Assembly: GCF_028372415.1 (NCBI RefSeq)
Contig: NC_092874.1
Coordinates: forward strand, 56,395,865 to 56,459,864
Reading direction: 5' to 3'
DNA: 64,000 nt
From: Notamacropus eugenii
Lineage: Eukaryota; Chordata; Mammalia; Diprotodontia; Macropodidae
The notes beneath the pieces are model-generated. The model was not told the origin of the DNA, made no database searches, and saw only the letters and a program-made list of their open reading frames with translations. Below are positions 1 to 10,880 of this stretch, piece after piece (within the stretch, counting starts at the first letter, position 1; the number at the start of each line of letters is the position of its first letter). Both the position numbers and the translations under genes were made by a program.

Positions 1-160
1 TACCCTTATCACCCTAATCTATCCACATCTGATCAAGATTCCTCTATAATATCCTTAACAAAAAGTGTTCCAGCCATCAGATGAAACCTATAGTGATACT
101 TAATGCCTTCTAAAGTAGCTAATTTCCTTTTGAATAGCTATAATCAAAGAATTTTTCATT

Positions 161-399
161 TTTGTTCAGTCATTTCATTTGTGTCTAACTCTTCATGACC
201 CCATTTGGAGTTTTCTTGGCAAAGATAATGGAGTCGTTTGCCATTTCCATCTCCAGTTCATTTTACAGATGAGGATACTGAGGCAAATGGTGTGAAGTGA
301 CTTGCCCAGGGTCACATAGCTAGTAAGTGTCTGAGGCCAGATTGAACTCATGAAGATGAGTCTTTCTTGATTTTATCTACTGTGTCACCTAGCTGCCCT
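161..399 (-). repeat. Mar-1-type CORE-SINE
   Basis: Read on the minus strand this is a full SINE: a tRNA-like head (cagctaggtgacacagta), then the CORE (tagctatgtgaccctgggca), then an RTE-like tail (gtcatgaagagttagacaca). It is a non-autonomous marsupial retroposon, probably mobilised by an RTE LINE. Family assignment is by eye. Confidence 0.85.
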
Positions 400-1790
400 A
401 TCTTTTACATGAGACTTTTATATATTTTTGCTCTTTGGAATCTGATTGTTCAACCAGTCTGCATCTGCCATTCTACATTATAACCACCCCCCCCCCCACA
501 CACATACAAATAGCATGAATCACTTTGTTAAATACCTTGCTGAAGTCTAAGGACACCATGTCTAAGCCATACCACCGATATACCAGTATACTCTAGTGCT
601 CTAGAAAATTGGCAATGTCATAGGTCTGAAATGACTGCTTTTCAAAGGCCATAGGCCCAGCTCAACGATAACAATCTACCATTTATTTTAGTGTCCTAGA
701 ATATAATTAATCCAGGACTTGGACTCACTAAAAACTGCTAAGTGCTTTCTTTCCATTTATTCTCTTATCTAGGGCTCCAATTCCCTGTTAAGCATTCTTG
801 TTCTGTACATCCCAGTGTGAGTATCATTTTCCTTGATGAAAAAAACAGAAGCAAAAAAAATGCTGAATATTTCTGCTTTCAGATTACAATCTAGGAAACT
901 AATAGCAATTATAAACCTTTACTCTAAATTTCCATGATAATGAATGAGAGATACTATCTAGAATACAGCAATTCTTAGCAGTCTGTTCAGATTACTTACT
1001 ATGTACTTGAGGTAGTGTCTAGATATCAAATAATCAAATACTTGCAAAGTTCTCTGATCCCATGTGGGATCCCATCAACAGTGCTGACCACAACTCATGC
1101 ACTCCCCACTCACTCTATGGGACTTCATAGCAATGCACTCCTCCATGCCAATATGTTAGGGGTGGGGGAGGACATTCTTTTTTTTTTTTCTTTTAATGAT
1201 GCAAGTATGCCAGTGGAGAATGTGGGTTATCCATCAGTTGTTATATGTTTTCATCAACATGACCAGGCCATTTTGTTTTTATACGTGGTTGATTCTCTGA
1301 TAATGGTCGGTTCTCTGATAATATCCTTTATTTCTCTTTCTGTAAATAGTTCCTTGCTTTGTAATGCATTGAAACCTGCTTATGCCCAGCCTATGTCTTT
1401 CCATTGTTATCTGGTCTTCCATTTCAGTTCTCCCAAGAATGTGATTTTTCATGACTCACAGTTATACAATCCTGGGGAAAATTAGTATTTAAAAGATAGA
1501 TCTTTTTTTCAAGAGGAAACTTGGGGCCACCAAAATAACTTTACATTCTCTCAAGAATATCCAACCTGCTCTTTACTTCCTACTCAGTTCTAGGATCAAA
1601 TCAGTGTCAGTTTTCAGTGATAGTCCAAGTTGTATACGCTGAGAATCAAATTTTTTAGGTGGTCTATAAATATTAACTTAACATTAGTACTCTAAATGTA
1701 AATTCCTTGTTCAAAGACCAACAAGTGGACATTATATAAGGGTATAAAATAATGATGATGATGATGATGGTGATGACTGTCAGGTCAAGT
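400..1790. other. Intergenic, no gene seen
   Basis: AT-rich sequence without a recognisable exon or intact repeat. It holds a short C-run and CA tract (about 486-507) and a (GAT)n microsatellite (about 1751-1777). The 156-codon open stretch at 1015-1485 has low-complexity content and no recognisable motif, and I do not call it a gene. Confidence 0.6.
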
Positions 1791-1794
1791 AAAA

Positions 1795-3020
1795 TCAAAT
1801 TGATAAACATTTGTTAAGTTTCTACCATAGATCAGACACTTTACTAAGCACTAGTGATACAAAGAAAGGCATATATAGTCTCTGCCCTTAAGGAGCTCAC
1901 CACCTAACGAGGGAGGCAATATTCAGACAACTGCATGCAAACAAGATCTATGTGGGATACATCTGAGGTGATCTCAAAAGAAAGGCATTTGAATTCAAGG
2001 GAATCTGGAAAACTTGTAGAAGGTGGGATTTTAGCTGAGACTTAAAGAAAGACAAGAAAAACAGGGGATAGAGGTGAAGATGAGGAGAAAGAGAATTCAG
2101 GGCATGGGGGATAATACCAATAAAAATGTATGGAATTGGAAGATAGAGTCTTTCATGAGAGCAATGACAAGGAAGCCGTTGTCCCTGAATTGTAGAGCAC
2201 ATGGAGAGGAATGGGGAATAAGAGAACTGGAAAGGTGAGGAGGGACCAAGTTATAAATAGCTTTAAAACCAAACAGAGTTTTATATTTGACCTCAGAGGT
2301 GATAAGGAGCCATTGGAGTTTACTGAATAGGGAAGCCACACAGTAAAAGCTCTTCTGCACTCTAGCATCATCATTAGTCTGGACTGAAAGTCATTTTACA
2401 TTTTCCTTTCATGAGCTGCCATAGGTAAAGAATGGAATGATTTCAAAATTAAAGTGAAAATTTTGAATTATCCTTGGAGCCACTTAAATGATAAGGCAAC
2501 TAAATGTAATTGTAAATGTAAAATTACCTTTAAGGAGGCTGATGCTGTGTACGGTGACCAGCTGACCTTATCTTCTTCACCTTCCCAATAAACATTTCTT
2601 GAGAACCTTCTATGAGGATCTGATGGCATTTCCTTCTAGGATATTGTATTCTAGTTGAATGGAAGAAGATTTAATGTAAAAGTTAAATAACAAGGACCTG
2701 AATTTGAATCTCTGCTCTGCCACTGTAACTCGAAGGCAGAGAAACTTGGTGAAAGTTGGAATGAGGAGGAAGGGAAGCCTGAGAACCATTACAAAGGAGA
2801 CTTGGAAACGGATGTGAGGGTATAGGGTTAGAGGAAAGAAAGAATTAAGATGATTTCCAACCAGAATGCCAGAAAATGATGGGAAGAGAATCAGGGAAAT
2901 CCAGGGGGAAAGGTTTTGGGGAGAAAGATGAGTGTGGTCTGAGGTGCTGACAGGTGACATCCAGGTGGAGGTGCTCAGGAAAGCCACTGGAGATAAAGCT
3001 TCCAGGAAAGAGGTGAGTTG
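1795..3020 (+). repeat. Unnamed old interspersed repeat, copy 1
   Basis: The copy starts in an 'actaagcactagtgatacaa' type segment. It then reads through phrases such as 'tgtagaaggtgggattttag' and 'gagccattggagtttactga' that recur at 25590-26300 and, more weakly, at 47370-47920. The stretch from about 2700 looks like a more diverged downstream part of the same family. It has no coding capacity. I do not know its class; the phrase-like conserved blocks suggest an ancient LINE or LTR-derived family. Confidence 0.6.
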
Positions 3021-3597
3021 ACCCTGCTGTTAGCCTTTAGAAGTGAGTCAAAGCATTTCCCCAAGTGAATATCATTAACAAAAGTTCACAATGACTTGGA
3101 TCCCTATATATCTGAGGGAGAGACTCACCACCTTTATGATTAGGTGTGATTAGAATTTAATCATTAGGAATGATTAAAAAAAGATGCTTTCCTGAGAGTT
3201 ACCCAAGTATAAACAGGAGCCTGAACTTAAGAGTATGCAAAACTGTGCTAAATATAAAGATGTTCCCTAAAATAAGGGATCTGCTTCCTCTGCTACATGT
3301 CCCAGATGACTGTTTCTATGTACTCTTTGAGAAGCCTAATGAAAAAGCCAAGGAGGAATGATTCCACGCGATGTTTGGGCAGGATCTGCCCTGTAAGTCA
3401 ACCTCTTGTCATATTCTGGCAGAAATCTTAGAAGTCTGGCAAGAAAAGAACAGTAGTTTGAGCACACCCACCTTGAGGAATAAATAAGGCCTTTTCTCCC
3501 CTTCCCTTTAGAAAGTGTGCATGATCCTATATGCCTTTGCTTACCTCTGCCTTTTAGAAAACCTGGCTTCCGTCAAGGCTCAGCTCAAATTTTCATG

Positions 3598-3838
3598 TTA
3601 TTTGTGGCTATTGTTACTAAGTCATTTCTGACTCTTCATGACCCCATTTGGAATTTTCTTGGCAGAGAGATTGGACTGCTTTGCCATTTCCTTTCCCAGC
3701 TCATTTTACAGATGAGTAAACTGAGGCAAGCAGGGTTAAGTGACTTGCCCAGGGTCACACATCTAGTAAGTATCTGAAGTCACATTTGAACTCAGGTCTT
3801 TCTAACTCTAGGGTTGGCACTCTGTCTACTGCACCATG
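3598..3838 (-). repeat. Mar-1-type CORE-SINE
   Basis: Minus-strand SINE with the CORE segment (gtgaccctgggcaagtcact) and the tail ending in a 'ggggtcatgaagagtcagaa' type sequence. It has the same structure as the copy at 161-399. Confidence 0.8.
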
Positions 3839-3839
3839 A

Positions 3840-4036
3840 GATGTTTTCCAGCTGTTTATGTCTTCCTTTCTCAGATTATTTTCTATCAACTTTGTATGTA
3901 TCTTATATATACCTAGTTATTTGCATGATTGTCTTCTCCCTTGGGATGTAAGCCCCCAGAGGGCAGGCATTATTTTTGTACCTTTCCTCATACCCCAACA
4001 CTTAGAACAGTGCTGTGCACGAAAATGTTTGTTGAC
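3840..4036 (+). repeat. L2 LINE 3' end
   Basis: Typical L2 tail on the plus strand: 'gatgtaagcccccagagggc', then 'cttagaacagtgctgtgcac' and 'aaaatgtttgttgac'. Only the 3' end is present. Confidence 0.7.
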
Positions 4037-4664
4037 TATGTGACAGATTGTGAGCATCGCCATAGTTTCCCTCCCCTTTCTATTTTCATCTTTTTTATTT
4101 TCTTCTTCTTTAGGATTCTAGAATCTTTTTTTTCCCTTTAAATATGTTTTGAATTAAGGTATATGTTATCTTTTTTCTTGATACCCCTGCCCTTGGTCTC
4201 TTTTCTAATATGGAAAATGCTGGGTTTTCCTCTTATTTTAAGACTGCATTACAAAACCAGATGGTCCAACTTGATCTTTTCCTTCTCAGGTTTAAAATAA
4301 AACGCTGCCAGGGCTGCAGATTTTGACAAATCCAGCTACCTTCCCCTCCAGACCCTGTCAGCTGCAGAGTTCCAAAAGTGTTCAGAGCAGGCCCACAGCC
4401 CTCCCACTCCTCCTGGATTTGAATGCTGGCCTTGAACCAAGAGTTGCATCCAACTGCTTGGGTCCTCTAACTTCCTTAACCCTTTTCTGTTTGGCCAATA
4501 GGTCTTGTTTTGACCATCAAGGAGATGTATAGGAATAACGTTTTGGACCTGTGATTTTATTAATGTAGAGAACTCTTCTTCCTCTCCCTCACCCCCACCC
4601 CTAAAAAAGAAACCTCCCTTAACCAATGCAATTTAGCACCTTCTCTGTAACTAATCATCTTAGA

Positions 4665-4765
4665 AGATTGCTCCAAGTTAAATGACTTGCCTAGGGTCAC
4701 ATAGCCAGTGTGTGTCAAAGGTAAAACTTGAACCCAGCTCTTTCTAGTTTTGAGGCCAACTCACT
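4665..4765 (-). repeat. MIR-like CORE fragment
   Basis: Contains 'atgacttgcctagggtcaca' followed by 'acttgaacccagctctttct', the reverse of the CORE-SINE centre. Head and tail are missing, so MIR and Mar-1 cannot be told apart. Confidence 0.6.
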
Positions 4766-5159
4766 CTGTGCTATGGCACATTTCCTCTCAAGGAGGTTGA
4801 TAGGGTCCTTTATTAGAGCAGACATCTGCCTCAATCTGGTCTTCCTTCCCTTCTGCTGTGGGAATGGTGTGGTTCTTAGGCTCAGCTCACAACATGTCGT
4901 TAGTGTTCACAAACGTTTGTCATGTTTCCTCTCTGTCCGCTTCTTGTCTGTCCCCTTTGCTAGTTCTCCAAGGATGACTAGTAGATCTCTAATTCCATGC
5001 CCAGCCACTCATATGTGTCTCTTCAGTGACTACAAAAGGAATGACCTATAGATATCTCCAGTTGAGCATGGCACAAACAAGGGTTTTCTACCTGTCAGAG
5101 ACAAAAGGGTCCTCAGAGAGCATCTGGTCTAACTCTTTCATTCCCTTCCCCCAAACCTG

Positions 5160-6200
5160 CTGCTCCTTCTGACTTCACTGTTTCTGTCCATCGGCCCACC
5201 ACCATTCACCAGATCTCCTGTGTTTGAAATTTTGACGTTATCTTTGAATCTTACATTTCCTTCACCTTTCATATCTAGTCATATCCAGCCAATTCCATCT
5301 CTTCTCCCTCTGAAATATCTCTTCTATTCATCTCTCTGTTTCTCCTATCATCTCTTTCCTCTTTCTGTTGCCCATACTGCTGCCATATCCTCTCAATAAG
5401 TCCCTACACTCTCCTCCTCCAAACCATCCATGATACTTTTATACTGTGAACCCCTTGAGAACTCTTTTACCTCCCCTATTAGATGATCAGCAGCTTGAGG
5501 GCAGGGATTGTCTTTTACCTCTTTTTGTATCTCTAGTGCCTGGCACATGATAGGTGCTTAGTAAATGTTCATTGATTGACTTCAGACCTATCTTCCTTAT
5601 TCATAGACCTGATTATGTCCCTCTTCTGCTCAAAAGTCTTTAATGACTCTCTAATGGAAACCAAGTCAGTTTCAGATGCCTTAGCCAGGCATTCAAGGTC
5701 ATCCCCAATATGGTGGCAATCTATCTTACTACTCTGATCTTAGACCACTCCTTTCCATGTACTCTGTATACTAAAGTCAAACCATATGTGTCCAGACTTT
5801 ATTGCCTCTGGTGCCTCTGCTCACACTATTTATTCCCTATCCTTAAAATGCTGTCCCCCAAACTTTCCTCCTTGCTTATGCCTGGTCAATTTCCCACTTA
5901 TCTTTTAAATTCCGCTGCCTCTTTCTGAAAGTATTCCTTGATCCCTCTAGTTGGTAATTATATGTTCCCTCTTAGTTCTCACATAGTAGAAAGCCACCTG
6001 GCTTTTACATCCTTCATACATTTATGATGAATTATTTCTACTGTGTTTTGGGAGTATGTGTCATATTTTCCGCTAGCCTGTAAGCTCCATGTAGGCAAGG
6101 ACCCACTTATTTATTTACTTTCTTGTATCTTCTCTAGAATGTATCTAGTATCTTCACCCAGGGCTGCACACAGTACATCTTTGCTAAATTGAATTAAATT
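5160..6200 (+). repeat. L2 LINE 3' part, possibly two copies
   Basis: Plus-strand L2: a segment like the end of the ORF and the 3' UTR ('tcttctgctcaaaagtcttt', 'gccaggcattcaaggtcatc', 'tggtgcctctgctcacacta') and the terminal 'cctgtaagctccatgtaggc'. A second L2 terminus ('agtgcctggcacatgatagg') lies inside at about 5470-5580, so two L2 copies or a rearrangement are joined here. Confidence 0.75.
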
Positions 6201-6834
6201 GTGATGGTAATTTAAAGAACACAAAGAACTTCAGACTATTTAATACAGGAGTGATTTTAAATCAAAATATTTTGTGTAGTATGTTTCAGCTATCTTCAGC
6301 ATTGCAGCGATTATTGATTCAGATTTAATCATTTTCACAATTGATGTACAAACCCAGGTGTTCCAGTTAACTTCACACATGAAGAGAGTGGCCCCAGATG
6401 AAGCTTCTTCTCTGGTTCTGAGAGAAATTTTAAGAACACATGTAGCCCACATGACCTGGGGCTCTCACACATGAAGATGATCAGGATTCAGAGTTCATAT
6501 TTAAGACCAGCTGTGATATACACTTGTTTAATTGGCTCACAACCTGCCTGTTTCAGGCCATAGCACACAAATGACTTGAATTCTGTTGCTAAAAAACACT
6601 CATGTTTTTCCCAAACAGCCCTGTTTTGGAAGCTGGCCAGTCCAAACACAGAGAGCATGCTGAGCTGAAGACTTGGGCTCCTGGGGGTGTGAGGGAAGAC
6701 TCAGTTCCCAAATATGTGGCTTATCACACATTTCAGAACAGAATTTAGAACACAATGTTGTCTTTCATAAATATTCACACTGAAGAAAAGAATGGTGATG
6801 ACAAACGTTTCAAAATAGATGCTAGGATTTGGGG

Positions 6835-6990
6835 GAGGCAAGGATCTCAGAGGCCAGCTGATCCAACACCTTCATTTTACAGATGAGGAAACTGAGGCCC
6901 ATAGAGAGAAAGTAAACTGACCCAAGATCATACGGTTGTAGTAGCAAAGTTGGGATCCCAACTGAGGCCCTCTAATGAAGGGGATTATCC
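6835..6990 (-). repeat. MIR-family SINE
   Basis: Reverse MIR motif: 'ttttacagatgaggaaactg', then 'aggcccatagagagaaagta' and a following 'gggatcccaactgaggccct'. It is old and partial. Confidence 0.7.
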
Positions 6991-7044
6991 AATTGCCTTT
7001 CATCAGTTGTGTGCACATGAGTGTATTTCCCTTGTTTTGTGTTC

Positions 7045-7260
7045 TGTTTCCCTTGATAGCATTCCTTGAAGGTAGGGGCTGTTTCATTTTTTTTCCTTTG
7101 GATCCCTAGCATAGTACCTGTGGCATATAGTAGGTGCTTAATAAATGTTCATTGATTGATTGAATGAGAAAATTGAACCCCAGAGAGGGGGAATGACTTA
7201 TGGTTATATAGATAGTAAGTAGCAGCATCTAGATTTCAACCATGGTTGGGGAGATCATCT
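7045..7260. repeat. L2 3' end (+) with adjoining MIR fragment
   Basis: First an L2 terminus (ttgaaggtaggggctgtttc, then tatagtaggtgcttaataaa). It runs directly into a MIR-like piece (gaaaattgaaccccagagag, gaatgacttatggtta). Both are diverged. Confidence 0.6.
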
Positions 7261-7384
7261 TAATCCCTTGCATCTCTCCAAAGGCCTTTTTTGTTTTCTG
7301 TCAGTTTCATAAAGTCAAGAATCTGCTTTATAGAAGAAAATGGTAAAATGGTGGCTGGACAGTTCCTTCAACTGATCCCTCTTC

Positions 7385-7600
7385 TTCATATGGTGTAAAT
7401 CCCATGTTTTGTACTACCTTAGTTCTTTTCCTCTTGATGATCTCCAGTTCATCAATGACCTGTGAAAAAGACAGTGCCCAGAACTGAATCAAGTATTCCA
7501 GATATTCTCTCTGAGGCCACTTGACTAATCCTGAACACCATGCGTCTTGATGCAACCCGAGATTGCGTGAGCTTCATTGTCTGTTGCTTTACACTGCTAA
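7385..7600 (-). repeat. CR1/L3 LINE fragment
   Basis: Antisense CR1-type text: 'gtgcccagaactgaatcaag' followed by 'tattccagatattctctctg'. Such sequence is characteristic of the inner 3' region of amniote CR1/L3 elements. The minus-strand 75-codon open stretch here belongs to the repeat and not to a gene. Confidence 0.55.
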
Positions 7601-7639
7601 GTTAGGTCAACTGAAACTGCTAGATTTTTTTCAGACAAA

Positions 7640-7720
7640 ATGAATTAAAAAGAATTTACGTTATTGTTGTTACTATTACTATTATTATTTTTGTATTATT
7701 TACTATATTCAGGGGATTGG
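7640..7720. repeat. ATT-rich microsatellite
   Basis: Imperfect (TTA)n, with runs such as 'actattactattattatttt'. Confidence 0.6.
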
Positions 7721-7894
7721 GATTGTCTATCCCTTCTTCTCCCACATTATCAAAGGATCTTAAAAATCCTTATTCAGTAAATATTTATGACATTCATATT
7801 ATACTTCTAGGGATAAGGATGAGATCTGTGATTTCATTAACATTGGGCACTGCCAGGTGAGGAAAAGCCTTCTACTGAAGCAGGGCACCACTTT

Positions 7895-8045
7895 CTCTTC
7901 AGCTTAGAGTCTTACAGTGTTACCTGGAGAACTGGGGAGTCAAGCAACTTGCTTGGAGCCACACAACCAGCCTGCAGAGGGGGGATTTGAATTCAGATAT
8001 CTCCAGTTTCAAGACATTTTCCCTATTATACCACACTGCCTCTCA
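7895..8045 (-). repeat. MIR-like SINE, diverged
   Basis: Contains 'caagcaacttgcttggagcc', 'gatttgaattcagatatctc' and a terminal 'accacactgcctctc', the order seen in reverse MIR copies. Confidence 0.5.
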
Positions 8046-8249
8046 TCACTCATACTGACTTATCATGATTTTGTATTATTAATCTAAAGTGAAATGCAAT
8101 AAATCAATTACCGATTAATCAAATATACTGATTTGTTATATTAACATATTAATTAAAGTTTATTAGCAAAGCATAGAAATATATCTAATATAATAAATAT
8201 AAATGAGAAAAAAGGATAAAGAGAACATATAGAGGTCAGTTAAAATAGC

Positions 8250-9420
8250 TCCAACCTGATCTATTTAAATAAGGTACTGATGCTAATAAATGGAAAGTGT
8301 ATAAAAGAATAGATATTGACACAGTTACTCCCATTTCCTATGGAATTTTAATTATATAAAGCAATAATTGCTGTGAATAAGTCAAAAGAGCCTAGAAACC
8401 ACTGCAGGCAGCAAGCATCTTATCTCTTTGCTGGGTGGGAAAATATAGCATCTAAGGGCAGTGCTAGATGAACCCATTTATAAAATATTTCCTGAAGAAA
8501 ATGGTAGATGATTATGAGCAATAAACACAGCTTCACGAAATATCAGCAAAGCAGTGGGGAAGAAAGTGAATTTGCAGAAAGCTTGGCATTAGACTCAACT
8601 AAGCCAGATTGTCCTGAGAGCATTGAAAAATGAATCTGGAATGTGAACAATAGAGGATAAATGGAAAACAACCAAAATTTTTACAAGAAAGGTATTTAAC
8701 AATGATGTTAAAAACAGCTTCACTCGTTTAAGTATATATACAGAAAAAGGCCATTTTGGAGGGGACCTAATTTTGAGGCCACTGAGGGTTTTTTCTCAAG
8801 ATATTTGAAAGAAGAGGTGATACAAAGTGAGAGAAAATATAGTCACAGAGAGCCAGTGGTTAAGAGATATCAAAGATCATTTCCATGAAATCTATTATGT
8901 GGACAAGCTGCATATTTAGCAAGAGCACTCTTAATGAAAATATGCAAAAGGACCAGACAGGCTTTTACAAATAATATTCTACAGCAGACCATACCTCTAC
9001 AATTACAATTGACCAAAAGGTGAAGAAAACACAAAATCCCACTGTGATTATTTTTGGTTAACTGTTAAAAAATAAGTGATTTGATTCAGCAGAGAAAAAT
9101 GCTATTTTTAACGTCTCTCATACAACAAGGTATCTCCCATGTACATAATAAGGACCATATAAGATTTACTGAATGAAGCAATACTAAAAGTAACTTTATT
9201 CTGTAGTCCTCTGGTAGTAATATCAAGCAAGGCATAAAGTATAAAGCATGCTTGCCAAAGCTTGTCATGGAGACTCTCCAATACAGATTCCAAGTGGAAG
9301 AAGAATGAATTCCCTATAGATAATAAGGATCTCCAGACGTCTGTAGATGTCATTGATGGTTATATCAAGCCCTAGACTATTGTAGATAATTGTCCCAAAA
9401 CCCTAATACTGAACTTCAGT
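8250..9420 (+). pseudogene. Decayed RTE-clade LINE (reverse transcriptase remnant)
   Basis: Translation of the plus strand around 8955-9180 gives interrupted matches to the RTE reverse transcriptase. A 'DQTGFYK' start is followed by the conserved pattern Y-S-T-x-D-H-x-x-T-I and, after several stops, a remnant of the F-x-D-Y-x-K-A-F-D-S block. Many stop codons and indels show it is dead. RTE LINEs are the known drivers of Mar-1-type SINEs, which also occur in this window. The upstream part (8250-8950) is weaker and its limits are approximate. Confidence 0.55.
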
Positions 9421-9499
9421 TTGGAAGTAAAATAATTGGCTGCAAGGAACAAGGTCAGGAAGATGCTTCCTGCCTTCATTCCAGGCCATATCTGGGTGC

Positions 9500-9700
9500 T
9501 TGAATGTTGTCTTCCCCATTAGACTGTAAGCAGTCTCAAGGTCAGACTGTAAGCACTCTCAAGGTCAGACTGTAAACAGTCTCAAGGTCAGACTATAAGC
9601 AGTCTCAAGAACCGTCTTTTACGTCTTTTTTTCCCCCACAGAACGTAGCACAGTGCCTACCACATAGTAGGTGCATGAAAAATGCTTGTTGACTTGATAG
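9500..9700 (+). repeat. L2 3' end carrying a minisatellite
   Basis: The L2 terminal phrase around 'agactgtaag' is expanded in tandem (see 9522-9613). It then continues to the normal end, 'gcacagtgcctaccacatag' and 'taggtgcatgaaaaatgctt'. Confidence 0.7.
9522..9613. repeat. 23-bp tandem repeat, four units
   Basis: Units start at 9522, 9545, 9568 and 9591. Each reads close to 'gactgtaagcagtctcaagg' plus 'tca', with one to four changes per unit. It is a local expansion of an L2 segment. Confidence 0.95.
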
Positions 9701-10470
9701 GCATGAATGCCATTCTCATGGCTTCATTTTATAGAAAAGAAGTTAGAGGAATAGACAGATTATGTGCATTGTAAAATAAAAGGAAGGTGCCTGAAAACAT
9801 TCCCAATTTTCTATAAAAATTTTCCTGGTTTTTTCTAGGATGATGTCCACAGAACTGATGGAACTAAAGTTGTGGATCTCATTCTTTTTTCTACAGAACT
9901 TATTTCTTTGCAAATCATTCAGATTTCTTTGATGTCCTGGTTGGAACCAGAATGGAGATTTTTCTATCACTGAGTCACCAGGCTACAGCTGGGGTCGGAG
10001 TCCCACACAGTCTGTGACTCAGTGTTGAAATCGCGTCTGCCCATCTCGTGCCCCTCTCCCTTTCCTGGCTACGTAGGAGAAAGGTCTCAGCAGCGAGACA
10101 GAGATGAACTGAATTGCTGTGAATGGAACAGGAATAATACGGTGTTGCCAAATTTATCTACAAGGCAGGCTACGTGTGACTTCTATTTACTGCTGTGAAA
10201 CTACTCAGAAGTATGGACTTCACTCATAAGCGAATAAAACTCCGTCAGAACAAACATGTCCTTTTCCAGAGATAATTTTAATTTAGTCACTGGAAAAACA
10301 AGTGGCTAACCCTGGAGTTCAGTTTTCAAAGCATTTCAAAGCTTGGCTATCAAAGCAAATATTTGGCTGGGTTGTTTGTCTAAGGTTATAGCTATCTACG
10401 TGCCTCCTCCTGTCCCCTCCCTCCACCCCCAGTGAAGTTTAGCAACTCTATTAGGACCATAACAACATGA
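9700..10470. other. Unique-looking intergenic sequence
   Basis: No repeat or exon recognised. About 9975-10110 is slightly CpG-richer than its surroundings ('tgaaatcgcgtctgcccatc', 'gctacgtaggagaaa'), so it is a candidate conserved non-coding element. No function can be given. Confidence 0.4.
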
Positions 10471-10484
10471 CACACAGCATGTGC

Positions 10485-10522
10485 TCTTTATATATACATA
10501 TATATATTAATATATATGTCAA
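10485..10522. repeat. (TA)n microsatellite
   Basis: Alternating TA tract with a few interruptions (tatatatacatatatatatt). Confidence 0.8.
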
Positions 10523-10559
10523 GAATCTTACCCCTTATCGTGAAACTCTCTCTTGACAC

Positions 10560-10780
10560 AAAGGGTTAACCTTTTCTGTATCAGAGCTCTTTAGCAGTCT
10601 GGTGAAGTCTATGGACCCCTTCTCAGAAAAAAAAAAGTTTATTTGTAATTGAAGGAAGTACTCAATTTTACTTAGCAGTTAGTGAAAATAAACATGTAAC
10701 TTTTTTCCCATCCAAATTCACAAACTCCCTGAAATTTATCCACAGACCTTTCCAACGGAACCAGGTTAAGAGGTTCTCCA
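10560..10780. mobile_element. hAT-like (Tip100-group?) DNA transposon remnant, copy 1
   Basis: The ends are roughly inverted: 'gggttaacctttt' on the left and 'ccaggttaagaggttctc' on the right. The interior ('agcagtctggtgaagtctat', 'ggaccccttctcag', 'gttagtgaaaataaacatgt') recurs at 18038-18280. It is non-coding. Assignment to a hAT-Tip100 type family such as Arthur or Zaphod is from memory and tentative. Confidence 0.5.
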
Positions 10781-10880
10781 CCTCTCTTGCTTCTTAAATC
10801 CCACCTAGAAACCCTGAGAAATTTTCTGCAAAATATCATGGTGTATGAACACTACGTCACCACTTGCAAGGATTCGTAAT
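10771..10880 (+). repeat. 110-bp direct duplication, left copy
   Basis: Aligns without gaps to 12771-12880, an offset of exactly 2000 bp. I counted 10 mismatches in 110 positions. Its left edge overlaps the end of the hAT-like remnant. It immediately flanks the 3' end of the minus-strand LINE and behaves like an unusually long target-site duplication. Confidence 0.9.

Noticed and set aside
1015..1485. 156-codon plus-strand open frame as a gene
   Set aside because: It has no recognisable domain, no splice sites that extend it and a chance-like composition.
9522..9613. CRISPR-like array
   Set aside because: The repeats are directly adjacent, without unique spacers, inside an L2 fragment in a eukaryotic genome.
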